From: RGIG2206 sp045540915
Lineage (GTDB): Bacteria; Bacillota; Clostridia; Oscillospirales; Acutalibacteraceae
Assembly (NCBI GenBank): GCA_045540915.1
Contig: JAZQID010000020.1
Location: 1 to 21,459, forward strand
Reading direction: 5' to 3'
Length of the DNA stretch: 21,459 bases
The translations under genes and the position numbers were made by a program. Of this stretch, positions 13,989-21,409 are shown one piece after another (position 1 is the stretch's first letter; each line of letters starts with the position of its first letter). Below the pieces are notes generated by a model. It did no database searches and had not been told where the DNA came from. It was given only the letters and a program-made list of their open reading frames with translations.

Positions 13989-15044
13989 ATGAAAACTTTA
14001 GCAATCATCGGCTGCGGCCGTATAGCAAACATCGCCCATTTCCCTGCGTTCAGCTCTATGGAAAATGTCCGTGTTAAATACGCCTGTGACATCATCGAGG
14101 AGAAGGCGGTGGCGGCAAAGGAGAAGTTCGGCAATATTGAGCAGGTCATCATCGATTACAAGGTCGCCTTGGCCGACCCCGAGGTTGACGCTGTTTACGT
14201 ACTTACACCTAACTATGCACACTACACCATCACTATGGATGCTCTCAAGGCGGGCAAGCACGTATTTTGCGAAAAGCCCATCACCGTCAACTACGCGCTT
14301 TCCTGTGAAATGGCCGAAGAAGCTAAGCGTCAGGGCAAGATCCTGAACATCGGCGTGTGCAACCGTCATCACAAATCGGTCGAAGTTATCAAAGAGATGT
14401 ACGAACAGGGCAAGTTCGGTGATATCTATCACGTTTACTGCTCCTTCAAAAATTTCAGAAATATCCCCGGACTCGGCGGTGCCTTCACCACCAAATCACA
14501 GTCAGGCGGCGGAGTTCTCATCGACTGGGGCGTGCATTTCCTTGACCTCGTATTATACATTCTCGGTGACGTTAAGCTCAAAACCGTCACCTGCAACGCT
14601 TACAACGAGATGGCGAAGGATATGAAGTCCTACCGCTACACAAGTATGTGGGCCGAGGATACCGCGGACATCGAGAACGGCACAAACGACGTTGAGGACT
14701 ACATCTCAGGCTACATCCGCACCAACAAGGCCAGCATATCCTTTAACGGAGCCTGGGCTCAGAATGTCGGAGAAAACGAGATGTATATCGACTTCCTCGG
14801 TGACAAGGGCGGCGCAAGACTCCAGTACGGAAAGCAGTTCACCTTCTGGGAGGGTGAGACACTTTCCTCCACCGTTTCCGACCACGAGATCCCCGACTTC
14901 TACACCAAGGAAGATGCGGCATTCATTGACTCCATCACCAACGGCACCAAGGATAAAAATCACATCGACTACGTTCTCGAAAGTGCCCGTCTGCTCGACG
15001 CTTTGTACGCGTCCAACGATAAAAACGCTGAGATCAGCCTGTAA
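13989..15044 (+). CDS. Gfo/Idh/MocA family oxidoreductase
   Basis: An NAD(P)-dependent dehydrogenase of the glucose-fructose oxidoreductase/inositol dehydrogenase type, with 351 residues. The Rossmann motif is GCGRIA (8-13), CEKP (94-97) gives the catalytic Lys96, and GGGVLIDWGVHFLDL (173-187) carries the conserved Asp179 and His183. The C-terminal alpha/beta domain includes KEDAAFIDSITNGT. The gene starts after a TAGGAG ribosome site and is followed 36 bases later by a TIM-barrel isomerase. The pair resembles IolG-IolE-like units that oxidise and isomerise a sugar, sugar acid or polyol. The exact substrate cannot be told. Confidence 0.92.
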   Translation: MKTLAIIGCGRIANIAHFPAFSSMENVRVKYACDIIEEKAVAAKEKFGNIEQVIIDYKVALADPEVDAVYVLTPNYAHYTITMDALKAGKHVFCEKPITVNYALSCEMAEEAKRQGKILNIGVCNRHHKSVEVIKEMYEQGKFGDIYHVYCSFKNFRNIPGLGGAFTTKSQSGGGVLIDWGVHFLDLVLYILGDVKLKTVTCNAYNEMAKDMKSYRYTSMWAEDTADIENGTNDVEDYISGYIRTNKASISFNGAWAQNVGENEMYIDFLGDKGGARLQYGKQFTFWEGETLSSTVSDHEIPDFYTKEDAAFIDSITNGTKDKNHIDYVLESARLLDALYASNDKNAEISL

Positions 15045-15080
15045 AATATTAAATTTACAGATCAACTGAGAGGATTAACT

Positions 15081-15929
15081 ATGAAGATCGGTGTTATTAC
15101 AGATTGTTTCCAAAAAACACATATTGAAGGAATTGAGTTAGCCGCTTCTCTCGGACTGCAAGGGGTTCAGATCTACGCGACCACGGGCGAATTTTCTCCC
15201 GAGACCCTCACCGAGGAACAGAAGGCGGTTTACAAGAAACTGTTGGCCGACAAAGGCCTTGTAGTCAGCGCCCTTTGCGGAGATATGGGCGGTTATGGCT
15301 TTGAGCGCGAGCAGGACAACCAACTGCGCATTGAAAAGACCAAGGCCATCGTCGACCTCGCCGCTGAATTCGGCGCACCCGTCGTCACCACCCACATCGG
15401 TGTCATTCCCGACGACAAGTCGGTGCCGAGATATCGGGTTATGCTTGACGCGCTGACCGAATGCGGCATATATGCCAAGTCAAAGGGCATCACCCTCGCC
15501 ATCGAAACGGGACCTGAAAAGGTCGCCACCCTGCTCGGCTTCATCGAGGACACAAAGGGAGGGGTCGGTGTCAATCTTGATCCTGCCAACTTTACTATGG
15601 TAACCGGTCAGGATGCCGTTGAGGCGGTCTACATCCTGAAGGATCACATCGTCCACACCCACGCAAAAGACGGCGTTATGCTCGACCCGAATCAAGATCC
15701 TACCGAGGTCTACCACGCCTTCGCGGTAGGCGGAGTCGACGCGCTCAACGCCTGCCAAGGCTTCAAGGAGGTTCCCCTCGGCAAAGGGCAGGTCGATTGG
15801 GACAAATATCTCGCCGCCCTGCGCGACATCGGTTTCGACGGATTTTTGACCATTGAGAGAGAAACGGGCGACGATCCCTGCGGCGATATTTGTGCGGCCG
15901 CCGACTTCCTTAAATCAAAGTTGGCCTGA
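15081..15929 (+). CDS. Sugar phosphate isomerase/epimerase (xylose isomerase-like TIM barrel)
   Basis: This 282-residue protein has the AP-endonuclease-2/xylose isomerase-like TIM-barrel fold. The likely metal ligands fall on successive barrel strands: E142 in LAIETGP, D167 in VNLDPANF, H192/H194 in VHTHAKDG and E259 in LTIERETG. Related enzymes include IolE dehydratase, IolI and tagatose epimerases. The start has an AGAGGA site upstream. Together with the oxidoreductase it forms a two-gene unit opposite an AraC regulator, and no transporter lies alongside, so uptake must be encoded elsewhere. Its reaction is inferred only at family level. Confidence 0.9.
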   Translation: MKIGVITDCFQKTHIEGIELAASLGLQGVQIYATTGEFSPETLTEEQKAVYKKLLADKGLVVSALCGDMGGYGFEREQDNQLRIEKTKAIVDLAAEFGAPVVTTHIGVIPDDKSVPRYRVMLDALTECGIYAKSKGITLAIETGPEKVATLLGFIEDTKGGVGVNLDPANFTMVTGQDAVEAVYILKDHIVHTHAKDGVMLDPNQDPTEVYHAFAVGGVDALNACQGFKEVPLGKGQVDWDKYLAALRDIGFDGFLTIERETGDDPCGDICAAADFLKSKLA

Positions 15930-15976
15930 CAAAACAGGTTAAGATCTAACCACCGCAATTTAATACCACTACGCAA

Positions 15977-16011
15977 AAGCACCGCAGGTCTTGTTTTGAC
16001 CTGCGGTGCTT
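15977..16011. terminator. Strong hairpin between converging isomerase and sufB genes
   Basis: AAGCACCGCAGGTC (15977-15990) pairs perfectly over 14 bases with GACCTGCGGTGCTT (15998-16011), with a seven-base loop. Short T-rich ends on both strands let it serve both transcripts. Confidence 0.85.
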
Positions 16012-16019
16012 AAATTTTG

Positions 16020-16940
16020 TTATTTCAGGAAGCCTGCTACGATCTTTTCCTCCGCTTCCTTTTCGGTCAGGCCAAGGGTCATCAGCTTTATCAGCTGCTC
16101 GCCTGCGATCTTTCCGATGGCCGCCTCGTGAATGAGGGAGGCATCGGGGCTGTTGGCCGAGATCTTCGGTACGGCGCTGACCGATGCGTTGTCCATTATG
16201 ATGGCGTCACATTCGGTGTGGCCGCTGCAAACGTTGTTGCCCTTTATGTTGGAGATGAACAGCTGACGGGAATCGCCCTTCGCAACCGAGCGTGAGATAA
16301 CGTGGGTGCCCGAATTTTCGCCGTTGAGCTCGATCTCGAAATCGGTCTCGGCGTACTGGTCGCCCTCGGTCATTATCTTCTCGGTGACGATAAGGGTAGC
16401 CTCATTGCCAAGCACCGCCCTTGTGGTGCGCTTGGTATCGTCAACGCCGCCTATCTGCACGGTGTCCATTTCCATATAAGCGCCGTCATCAAGTTCTACC
16501 TCGGTGACGGGGTTCATAATGCGCTTGCCGGTTCCGTCGCCAATGCCTGCGTGCTTCTCAGCATACACAACGCGGGCATTCTTGCCAACGTGGAAGGAAT
16601 GAACGCCGTCGTGGCCCGAGTCGTCACATCCGCAATTATTGATGCCGCAACCCGCGATGATGCGAACGTCACTATCCTCGCCGATGTAGAAGTCGTTATA
16701 GACAAGCTCTTTAAGTCCCGACTGAGAAATGATAACGGGAATATGCACCTCTTCACCCTTGGTGCCGGCGGCAACGAAGATATCGATGCCCGCCTTGTCG
16801 GTCTTCTTCTCAATGCGGATATTCTTGGTCGACTGCATACTGTGGGAGGCACCGTCAAGGCGCAGGCTGAAGGCGCCCTCGCCCGAAACGGAGTCCTTGA
16901 TGCCGGTGATGGTTTCAAGTAAAGCCGCGTATTTATCCAT
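16020..16940 (-). CDS. sufB: Short SufB-type Fe-S cluster scaffold protein
   Basis: This is the SufB/SufD beta-helix scaffold protein that builds Fe-S clusters together with the SufC ATPase. At 306 residues it is much shorter than canonical SufB (about 470). It keeps the core beta-helix with VCSGHTECDAIIMDNA (237-252), where C238, H241 and C244 are candidate ligands, and SLIHEAAIGKI (268-278) near the C-terminus. There is also a cysteine cluster CGINNCGC (98-105). The two-gene pair without SufS, SufU or SufD resembles the minimal SUF-like (SMS) systems described in archaea and anaerobic bacteria. Its start overlaps the sufC stop as TAATG, so expression is coupled. A paralogue role alongside another Fe-S system is possible. 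Confidence 0.9.
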   Translation of the reverse strand: MDKYAALLETITGIKDSVSGEGAFSLRLDGASHSMQSTKNIRIEKKTDKAGIDIFVAAGTKGEEVHIPVIISQSGLKELVYNDFYIGEDSDVRIIAGCGINNCGCDDSGHDGVHSFHVGKNARVVYAEKHAGIGDGTGKRIMNPVTEVELDDGAYMEMDTVQIGGVDDTKRTTRAVLGNEATLIVTEKIMTEGDQYAETDFEIELNGENSGTHVISRSVAKGDSRQLFISNIKGNNVCSGHTECDAIIMDNASVSAVPKISANSPDASLIHEAAIGKIAGEQLIKLMTLGLTEKEAEEKIVAGFLK

Positions 16941-17653
16941 TATTCTACCTCCGTTCTGCAGGCACAGGAGTAGCTCTGCTCCATCAGCATCGGGAAGATA
17001 TCCTTCTTCTCCCCGACCGCCTTGACCTCGCCCGCGGTGAGCAGAACGATTCGGTCGGCGACCGACAGTATCCTCTCCTGATGGGAGATTATCACTATCT
17101 GTCCATTATTCTGACGGTGCATCTTCTCAAACACCTTGATAAGATTCTGGAAGCTCCAGAGGTCGATGCCTGCCTCCGGCTCGTCAAACAGGGTGACCTT
17201 GGTGTTGCGCGCAAGGGCGGTGGCGATCTCGATACGCTTGAGCTCGCCGCCCGACAGAGACGCGTTAATCTCGCGGCCGATGTATTCGTTGGCGCAAAGG
17301 CCGACCTCCGACAGATAGGAGCAGACCTCAGATTTGGTCAGCTCGTGGCCTGCGGCAATGGAGACAAGGTCGCTGACGGTGATGCCCTTAAAACGAACGG
17401 GCTGTTGAAAGGCGAAGCTGATGCCCTTTTTGGCGCGCTCGGTGACCGACATATTGGTGATATCCTCGCCGTCAAGCAAAACCTGACCCGAGGTTGCAGG
17501 CATAATACCCGCGATTATCTTGACCAGAGTGGACTTGCCGCTTCCGTTAGGTCCGGTAACGGCAGTCAAGCGGTCGTCGATGGTAAGATTGATATTTTTG
17601 AGTATGTCCTTGCCCTCGTCGGTGCGAAAGCCGACATTTCTTAATTCGATCAT
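16940..17653 (-). CDS. sufC: SufC-type ATPase
   Basis: The ABC-type ATPase partner of SufB, in the cytoplasm. The 237-residue protein has Walker A GPNGSGKST (34-42), a Q-loop in SFAFQQPVRF (79-88), signature LSGGELKR (133-140), Walker B VTLFDEPEAGIDL (153-165) and IISHQ as H-loop. DEPEAGIDLWSF is close to the SufC form DEPESGVDL, which separates it from transport ATPases. No permease is nearby. The start at 17653 (MIELRN) is chosen because AGGAG lies seven bases upstream; an in-frame ATG at 17692 adds 13 unlikely residues. The C-terminal SYSCACRTEVE adds two cysteines of unknown role. Confidence 0.92.
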   Translation of the reverse strand: MIELRNVGFRTDEGKDILKNINLTIDDRLTAVTGPNGSGKSTLVKIIAGIMPATSGQVLLDGEDITNMSVTERAKKGISFAFQQPVRFKGITVSDLVSIAAGHELTKSEVCSYLSEVGLCANEYIGREINASLSGGELKRIEIATALARNTKVTLFDEPEAGIDLWSFQNLIKVFEKMHRQNNGQIVIISHQERILSVADRIVLLTAGEVKAVGEKKDIFPMLMEQSYSCACRTEVE

Positions 17654-17703
17654 TCGGATACTCCTATATTTTGGTAATCTTAGTATTTGCACATACTTCT
17701 GTA

Positions 17704-17732
17704 ATTATATTATAGCCGTTGCAATAAATCAA
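17704..17732 (-). promoter_or_regulatory. Promoter of sufC-sufB
   Basis: On the minus strand TTGATT (17727-17732), a 17-base spacer and TATAAT (17704-17709). A second overlapping TATAAT lies at 17709-17714. No clear Rrf2-type operator was recognised. Confidence 0.65.
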
Positions 17733-17765
17733 TGCTTTTGCAAATTTTTTCACAACACCGTTGTC

Positions 17766-18665
17766 TTATACTTCAGAGAATGTTGCGCAATATTCCTCAA
17801 ATCCCAGCTCTTTTATCTCGCTGAACATCTCGGAGAACTCTTCGCCGAACTCCCTTGACGCCTTTTTATTCACTACACCGCGATAGGCTTCTTTTCCAAA
17901 GCGAACATACAACAGCTCTGCCCACAAATAAAGCATTCGGTCTTCATCGTTTTCATTGGGTCGGGCTACCTCCACCCTCATAACATAGGTGTATTCGGCG
18001 TCAGGTCTATTTTCGTACTCTTCAAAATCATCCGTAACATACAAATACTCCGGACGTAATTCAAGACCAAGCTGCTCGGCTTGTGAATAGAAAGATTTAA
18101 GCCAAATTTCTGTATTAAGTCTGGCTTCATATTCCATATGGCCGACTTCATCGGTTAGATATTCCTTTACCTCACCTGTTTTTTTCATTCGGCGTTTTCT
18201 TACCCATTCTATTATATCATCAAAAAAGCCGCCTTCAATTCTGCCGTCCCAATACTTCTTAAGCAGATACTTCGTTCTGAAGCTCTTTCGGATATGACCC
18301 TTCATATACGACTTTTTCTTTCCTTCAACCTGTCCTTCTATCTTGAAAACAGAGGCATACAGCAGATCTATCGCAGAGGCTTTGCCGGTTGAAATATCCT
18401 CCTCCTTTATGCTATGAATGTTTGTCCAAAGATAGCGCTCTTTCGGGCGAAAAAGAAAGCAAAAAGACACGCCGTCCTCATCAAACAGATAGCACGCAGG
18501 GGTGAACACTGCAGCACCTATTATCATAATCAATCCAAACACGGCAAAGAATATTGCAAAACCCAGACTTCCTTCTACCGCCAACAAATATGTACCGACT
18601 CCGGACAGTATGCCCGACACGATGAGCACGTTAAACAGTTTGTTCAACGCAACCTGTCTTCTCAT
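17766..18665 (-). CDS. Unknown membrane protein with PH-like (YcxB-type) region
   Basis: Not a recognised named family. The 299-residue protein starts with a basic stretch, then two helices (about 8-30 and 33-57). A cytoplasmic region beginning YLFDEDGVSFCFLFRP and KERYLWTNIHSIKEED follows, resembling the PH-like fold of YcxB-type proteins. The rest is charged and soluble, ending in the acidic helix FGEEFSEMFSEIKELGFEEY. The ATG at 18665 has GGAGG eight bases upstream; a TTG two codons earlier is less likely. It follows the other unknown membrane gene by about 25 bases, so they form a pair. Base composition looks more AT-rich than the flanking genes. Confidence 0.65.
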   Translation of the reverse strand: MRRQVALNKLFNVLIVSGILSGVGTYLLAVEGSLGFAIFFAVFGLIMIIGAAVFTPACYLFDEDGVSFCFLFRPKERYLWTNIHSIKEEDISTGKASAIDLLYASVFKIEGQVEGKKKSYMKGHIRKSFRTKYLLKKYWDGRIEGGFFDDIIEWVRKRRMKKTGEVKEYLTDEVGHMEYEARLNTEIWLKSFYSQAEQLGLELRPEYLYVTDDFEEYENRPDAEYTYVMRVEVARPNENDEDRMLYLWAELLYVRFGKEAYRGVVNKKASREFGEEFSEMFSEIKELGFEEYCATFSEV

Positions 18666-18690
18666 ATACAATTCCTCCGCAACCCAAATC

Positions 18691-19218
18691 TCAGTCGTCC
18701 CAGCGCTCGACCGCGTTTATCCGTCCAAGCACCTCTTGCTTCATTTTTTCAAGTGTATCAGTGCTACTCTTTTCTTCCTTAAAGCTGGTAGCGATGAGAA
18801 TAATAATCAACGGAACCGCTAACAAAAACTTGTAGAAATCGCCTGCATTTCCGAACATATCCTCGCCCATAAACAGACCGACAACCGTACCTATAAGGCA
18901 TAGAATGACCGCACTGTATAAGAAGATCTCATAAAACCTGCAGGACCTGTTATAAACCGAATATATCTTCGCCTTGGTCTTGCCGTTCTCCTCAACGACC
19001 CTGCCCTCTACGCCGTAGGTAGTGTAACTTCCTCTTTGACTGGTTGTCACCCGGAAGTAGCCCTTTTTGTTGCAGAAAAACACAAAGCTACGATTGTTGT
19101 AGTTGGTTTTATGACCCTCGCCCTGCATCTCGCACATTCTGTCAACGGTGGTCTGATACTTGCACTTTATCTCGACCTCGGTGCAGTCGAGGACCTTTTG
19201 AAAAATGTTCGATTTCAC
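18691..19218 (-). CDS. Unknown two-helix membrane protein
   Basis: I recognise no named family. The 175-residue protein has a soluble, beta-rich N-terminal part (1-95, with CEMQGEGHKTNYNNRSFVFF and YTTYGVEGRVVEENG), two membrane helices (about 98-115 and 128-143) and a charged C-terminal tail ending NAVERWDD. A GTG start at 19218 is supported by AGGAG seven bases upstream. Gene order and spacing suggest one transcript with the next gene, which has the reverse order of helices and soluble domain. The two may work together at the membrane; this is an inference. Confidence 0.65.
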   Translation of the reverse strand: MKSNIFQKVLDCTEVEIKCKYQTTVDRMCEMQGEGHKTNYNNRSFVFFCNKKGYFRVTTSQRGSYTTYGVEGRVVEENGKTKAKIYSVYNRSCRFYEIFLYSAVILCLIGTVVGLFMGEDMFGNAGDFYKFLLAVPLIIILIATSFKEEKSSTDTLEKMKQEVLGRINAVERWDD

Positions 19219-19244
19219 TGCTTAACTCCTATATAAACACAAGC

Positions 19245-19290
19245 ACCCCTTCTGCCCTGCAGGATGTTCTCACCCGTCGGCAAAAGGGGT
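19245..19290 (-). terminator. Stem-loop after the PRTase-like gene
   Basis: ACCCCTTCTGCC (19245-19256) pairs with GGCAAAAGGGGT (19279-19290) over about 12 positions with one wobble, around a 22-base loop. The T content after it on the minus strand is modest (CTTGTGTTT), so it is a probable but leaky terminator. Confidence 0.55.
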
Positions 19291-19321
19291 ATCCTTATTA
19301 TCTTTAGCCGCTCAATGACCC

Positions 19322-19963
19322 TTACAGCTTGGAATAGCCGTAGCTGTTGACGAGGGCATCGAGCTTGACCCCTGCCTTGCACATCGGGCACTCGTGGGCA
19401 GGGCAGCATTGATAACCGTCAAGGTCGTTGGGGTCAAATACCGAGTGAACGGGAAGGCCGCAGCACTCCTTAGCTGTTGAGAATATCGCCGAGATGCCCG
19501 TCACCATTCCACCGTAGTATTTGACGGCATCGACCGCCGCTTCGACCGTCTTACCCGATGCGACCGATACGGCAAGTATCAAAACGTGCTTGCCCTCTAT
19601 CATCGGGATGATATTATCCCTGAACAAAAGCTGGTTGCCCAAGGTCATTTCAGGGGTGACGACATAGAGGGATTTGTGCGCGTTCATATTCAGCACGTTG
19701 CCCTTGGACAAATAATTAGCCATACAAGCGCCGATGACCTCGGTTCCGTCAAGGCAGAGCACGGTGTCCACTATGGTGTTGGTATAGTAATAGGAGCAGA
19801 GTTCCTCCGCAACAGCCTTCGCCTCGGAAAGACGGGCCTTTTGCGAGACAACATCGATGTAATAGTTGCTGTGGCGGTTGCCGGTCGCAAAGTGGCCGAC
19901 CGCGACTCGCAGATGCAGATTCTTCCGCTTGGTAGCGTATTTCATTACGTTAATAGTTGCCAT
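19322..19963 (-). CDS. Orotate-phosphoribosyltransferase-like protein with altered PRPP loop and Cys-rich tail
   Basis: This 213-residue protein has the type I PRTase fold of orotate PRTase (PyrE). TGNRHSNYYIDV (28-38) is close to the PyrE motif SGRxSxYY, and CLDGTEVIGACMANYL (70-85) matches the strand leading to the flexible loop. The PRPP loop, usually VDDVxTTGxT, reads HVLILAVSVASGKT (126-139). Both acidic residues are replaced, although the SGKT end is kept. The C-terminus adds CCPAHECPMC (186-195), a possible zinc site. It may therefore have lost or changed its transferase activity, or serve as a regulator. The ribosome site GGGAGG and a promoter lie upstream. No other pyr genes are nearby. 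Confidence 0.8.
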   Translation of the reverse strand: MATINVMKYATKRKNLHLRVAVGHFATGNRHSNYYIDVVSQKARLSEAKAVAEELCSYYYTNTIVDTVLCLDGTEVIGACMANYLSKGNVLNMNAHKSLYVVTPEMTLGNQLLFRDNIIPMIEGKHVLILAVSVASGKTVEAAVDAVKYYGGMVTGISAIFSTAKECCGLPVHSVFDPNDLDGYQCCPAHECPMCKAGVKLDALVNSYGYSKL

Positions 19964-19995
19964 ACCGTTTCCTCCCTGTTTTTAACTCTTACCTA

Positions 19996-20024
19996 ATTTT
20001 ACAATACAATCGCCGCTATTGCAA
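19996..20024 (-). promoter_or_regulatory. Promoter of the PRTase-like gene
   Basis: On the minus strand TTGCAA (20019-20024), a 17-base spacer and TAAAAT (19996-20001), about 33 bases before the start codon. Confidence 0.6.
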
Positions 20025-20034
20025 GAGTATCTTA

Positions 20035-20472
20035 CTATATTTCCAAATCCATAGCGACGTGGGGCACGCCCTCCTCCAGAAACTCGTCCGACACCACCCT
20101 GAAGCCGAATCTTTCGTAAAATCCGACTGCGTGGCATTGGGCGTTGATGCTTATCTTTTTGCAGGGCAAGTTTGCCCTTATGTAGTCGATGCTCTCCTGC
20201 ATAAGCCGTGTGCCGAGTCCGACCCCGTGCTCGAGGGAAAGCACCCTGCCGAGCTTTATAACCGAGGCGTCGTCCTCTTTGTAATAGGCGCGTAGGTAGG
20301 CGGTTATCCGCCCATTTTCCTGCAAGAAGCAGTGCAGGCTGTCGTAGTCGACGTCGTCCATATCCTGACAGACGATATTCTGCTCAAGCAGGAATATCTC
20401 GGAACGGGATTTGAGTATTTCATACAGTTCGGCGTTGGTTAATTCCCCGAACCGTTTTACTTTGAATTGCAT
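20035..20472 (-). CDS. GNAT acetyltransferase, ElaA-like
   Basis: A single-domain N-acetyltransferase of 145 residues. The ElaA-type start is visible as KSRSEIFLLEQNIVCQDMDDVD (21-42), with a conserved EQ and a DxDD segment. Motif A, which binds the acetyl-CoA pyrophosphate, is RVLSLEHGVGLGTRLM (76-91), and a typical GNAT end follows with GFYERFGFRVVSDEF. The substrate of ElaA proteins is unknown. It has its own promoter inside the short gap after the XRE gene. Confidence 0.88.
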   Translation of the reverse strand: MQFKVKRFGELTNAELYEILKSRSEIFLLEQNIVCQDMDDVDYDSLHCFLQENGRITAYLRAYYKEDDASVIKLGRVLSLEHGVGLGTRLMQESIDYIRANLPCKKISINAQCHAVGFYERFGFRVVSDEFLEEGVPHVAMDLEI

Positions 20473-20502
20473 CCTGTCACCTCGGCAAATATCGTTTATA
20501 CT

Positions 20503-20531
20503 ATAATACCATTAGCGCAGGACAAATTCAA
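20503..20531 (-). promoter_or_regulatory. Promoter of the ElaA-like gene
   Basis: On the minus strand TTGAAT (20526-20531), a 17-base spacer and TATTAT (20503-20508), about 30 bases before the start codon. Confidence 0.55.
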
Positions 20532-20538
20532 GTTCCTG

Positions 20539-21351
20539 TTATTTTAGAAAAACACCCCTTTTAAGCAACCATTTCTTCCATTGAAAAGAGTTAACCATCC
20601 CACATCCCATAGAAAGACCATAGGCAAGGATAACGGCAATATAACGGAACGGGGTTAAACCTATAAACAAATTGATAAGCATCAAAGAAATCCCAATGCA
20701 AAAACAGCATACGATAACAATGGCCCTTATCTTACCCTTTTCTCTTGCAAATTCCTTGCGTAATTGCTTCTTTTCTTCTTTTGAAAGTTCACTATATAAC
20801 TTATATCCGTTGTGCTGGCAATACTCTTTCACCTTTTTATCCTTCACAGCGGCAAACTGCAATCTTATGGTAGTTAATGCTCTGAATGAAAAATAAAACA
20901 AACATCCAAACAGCGAAGCAAATATAACAGATAGAATTATCAAACCGATTTGGTCAGATACATTGCCGGTGGCCGAAGCGACCTCATCCTTGTCAAAAGC
21001 AAATATCAATGAAATAACAAATAATAAAGAGAGCAAAAATGATATCACCGACAGGACGACCAAGCACAACCGCTTTATTCGAATTTTGAAGGGTATTCGT
21101 TCCGCAGGCTTATCGGACAGGCTCTCGTTTGCTTCAACGGATGGAACTCCAAGCAATTCATCGGTGCTAACCCTAAGAATCTCAGATAGCTTAGGCAACA
21201 GCAATATGTCGGGCATTGATTCCCCTGTTTCCCATTTGCTCACAGCCTTATTGGTGATTTGCAGTTGGTTGGCAAGCTCTGCCTGAGTAATTCCAAGCTG
21301 CTTGCGTTTATCACGGATACGCTGTCCTATTGTGTTGCCGTAGTTATCCAT
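20539..21351 (-). CDS. XRE-type regulator with C-terminal membrane domain
   Basis: A 270-residue fusion. The N-terminus is a Cro/C1 helix-turn-helix (about 8-63: IGQRIRDKRKQLGITQAELA, then AVSKWETGESMPD). After a linker come four membrane helices, near 97-119, 132-153, 212-233 and 235-257, separated by a charged cytoplasmic stretch (KVKEYCQHNGYKLY...KKQLRKEFAREKGK). Such membrane-tethered XRE proteins are common in Clostridia and Bacilli and probably respond to a membrane signal. The start at 21351 has GGAGG six bases upstream; an ATG ten codons earlier lacks a site. Composition is AT-rich relative to the left half of the window. Confidence 0.88.
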   Translation of the reverse strand: MDNYGNTIGQRIRDKRKQLGITQAELANQLQITNKAVSKWETGESMPDILLLPKLSEILRVSTDELLGVPSVEANESLSDKPAERIPFKIRIKRLCLVVLSVISFLLSLLFVISLIFAFDKDEVASATGNVSDQIGLIILSVIFASLFGCLFYFSFRALTTIRLQFAAVKDKKVKEYCQHNGYKLYSELSKEEKKQLRKEFAREKGKIRAIVIVCCFCIGISLMLINLFIGLTPFRYIAVILAYGLSMGCGMVNSFQWKKWLLKRGVFLK

Positions 21352-21380
21352 TGTGTACCTCCGCTGATTTCGTTTGCACA

Positions 21381-21409
21381 ATTATATCATTTTGGGGGTA
21401 ATTTAGCAA
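21381..21409 (-). promoter_or_regulatory. Promoter of the XRE gene
   Basis: On the minus strand TTGCTA (21404-21409), a 17-base spacer and consensus TATAAT (21381-21386), 30 bases before the start. Nothing further was recognised out to the window end. Confidence 0.75.

Noticed and set aside
16302..16922. Plus-strand ORF of 206 codons opposite sufB
   Set aside because: It has no ribosome site and no recognisable motif, while the opposite strand carries conserved SufB motifs.
17761..17790. Terminator after the unknown membrane gene at 17766
   Set aside because: The ACAAC/GTTGT stem near 17750-17762 is followed by A rather than T on the transcribed strand.
19219..19321. T-box or riboswitch in the gap before the two-helix membrane protein
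   Set aside because: One stem-loop is present, but no T-box bulge sequence, specifier loop or known riboswitch core was found.
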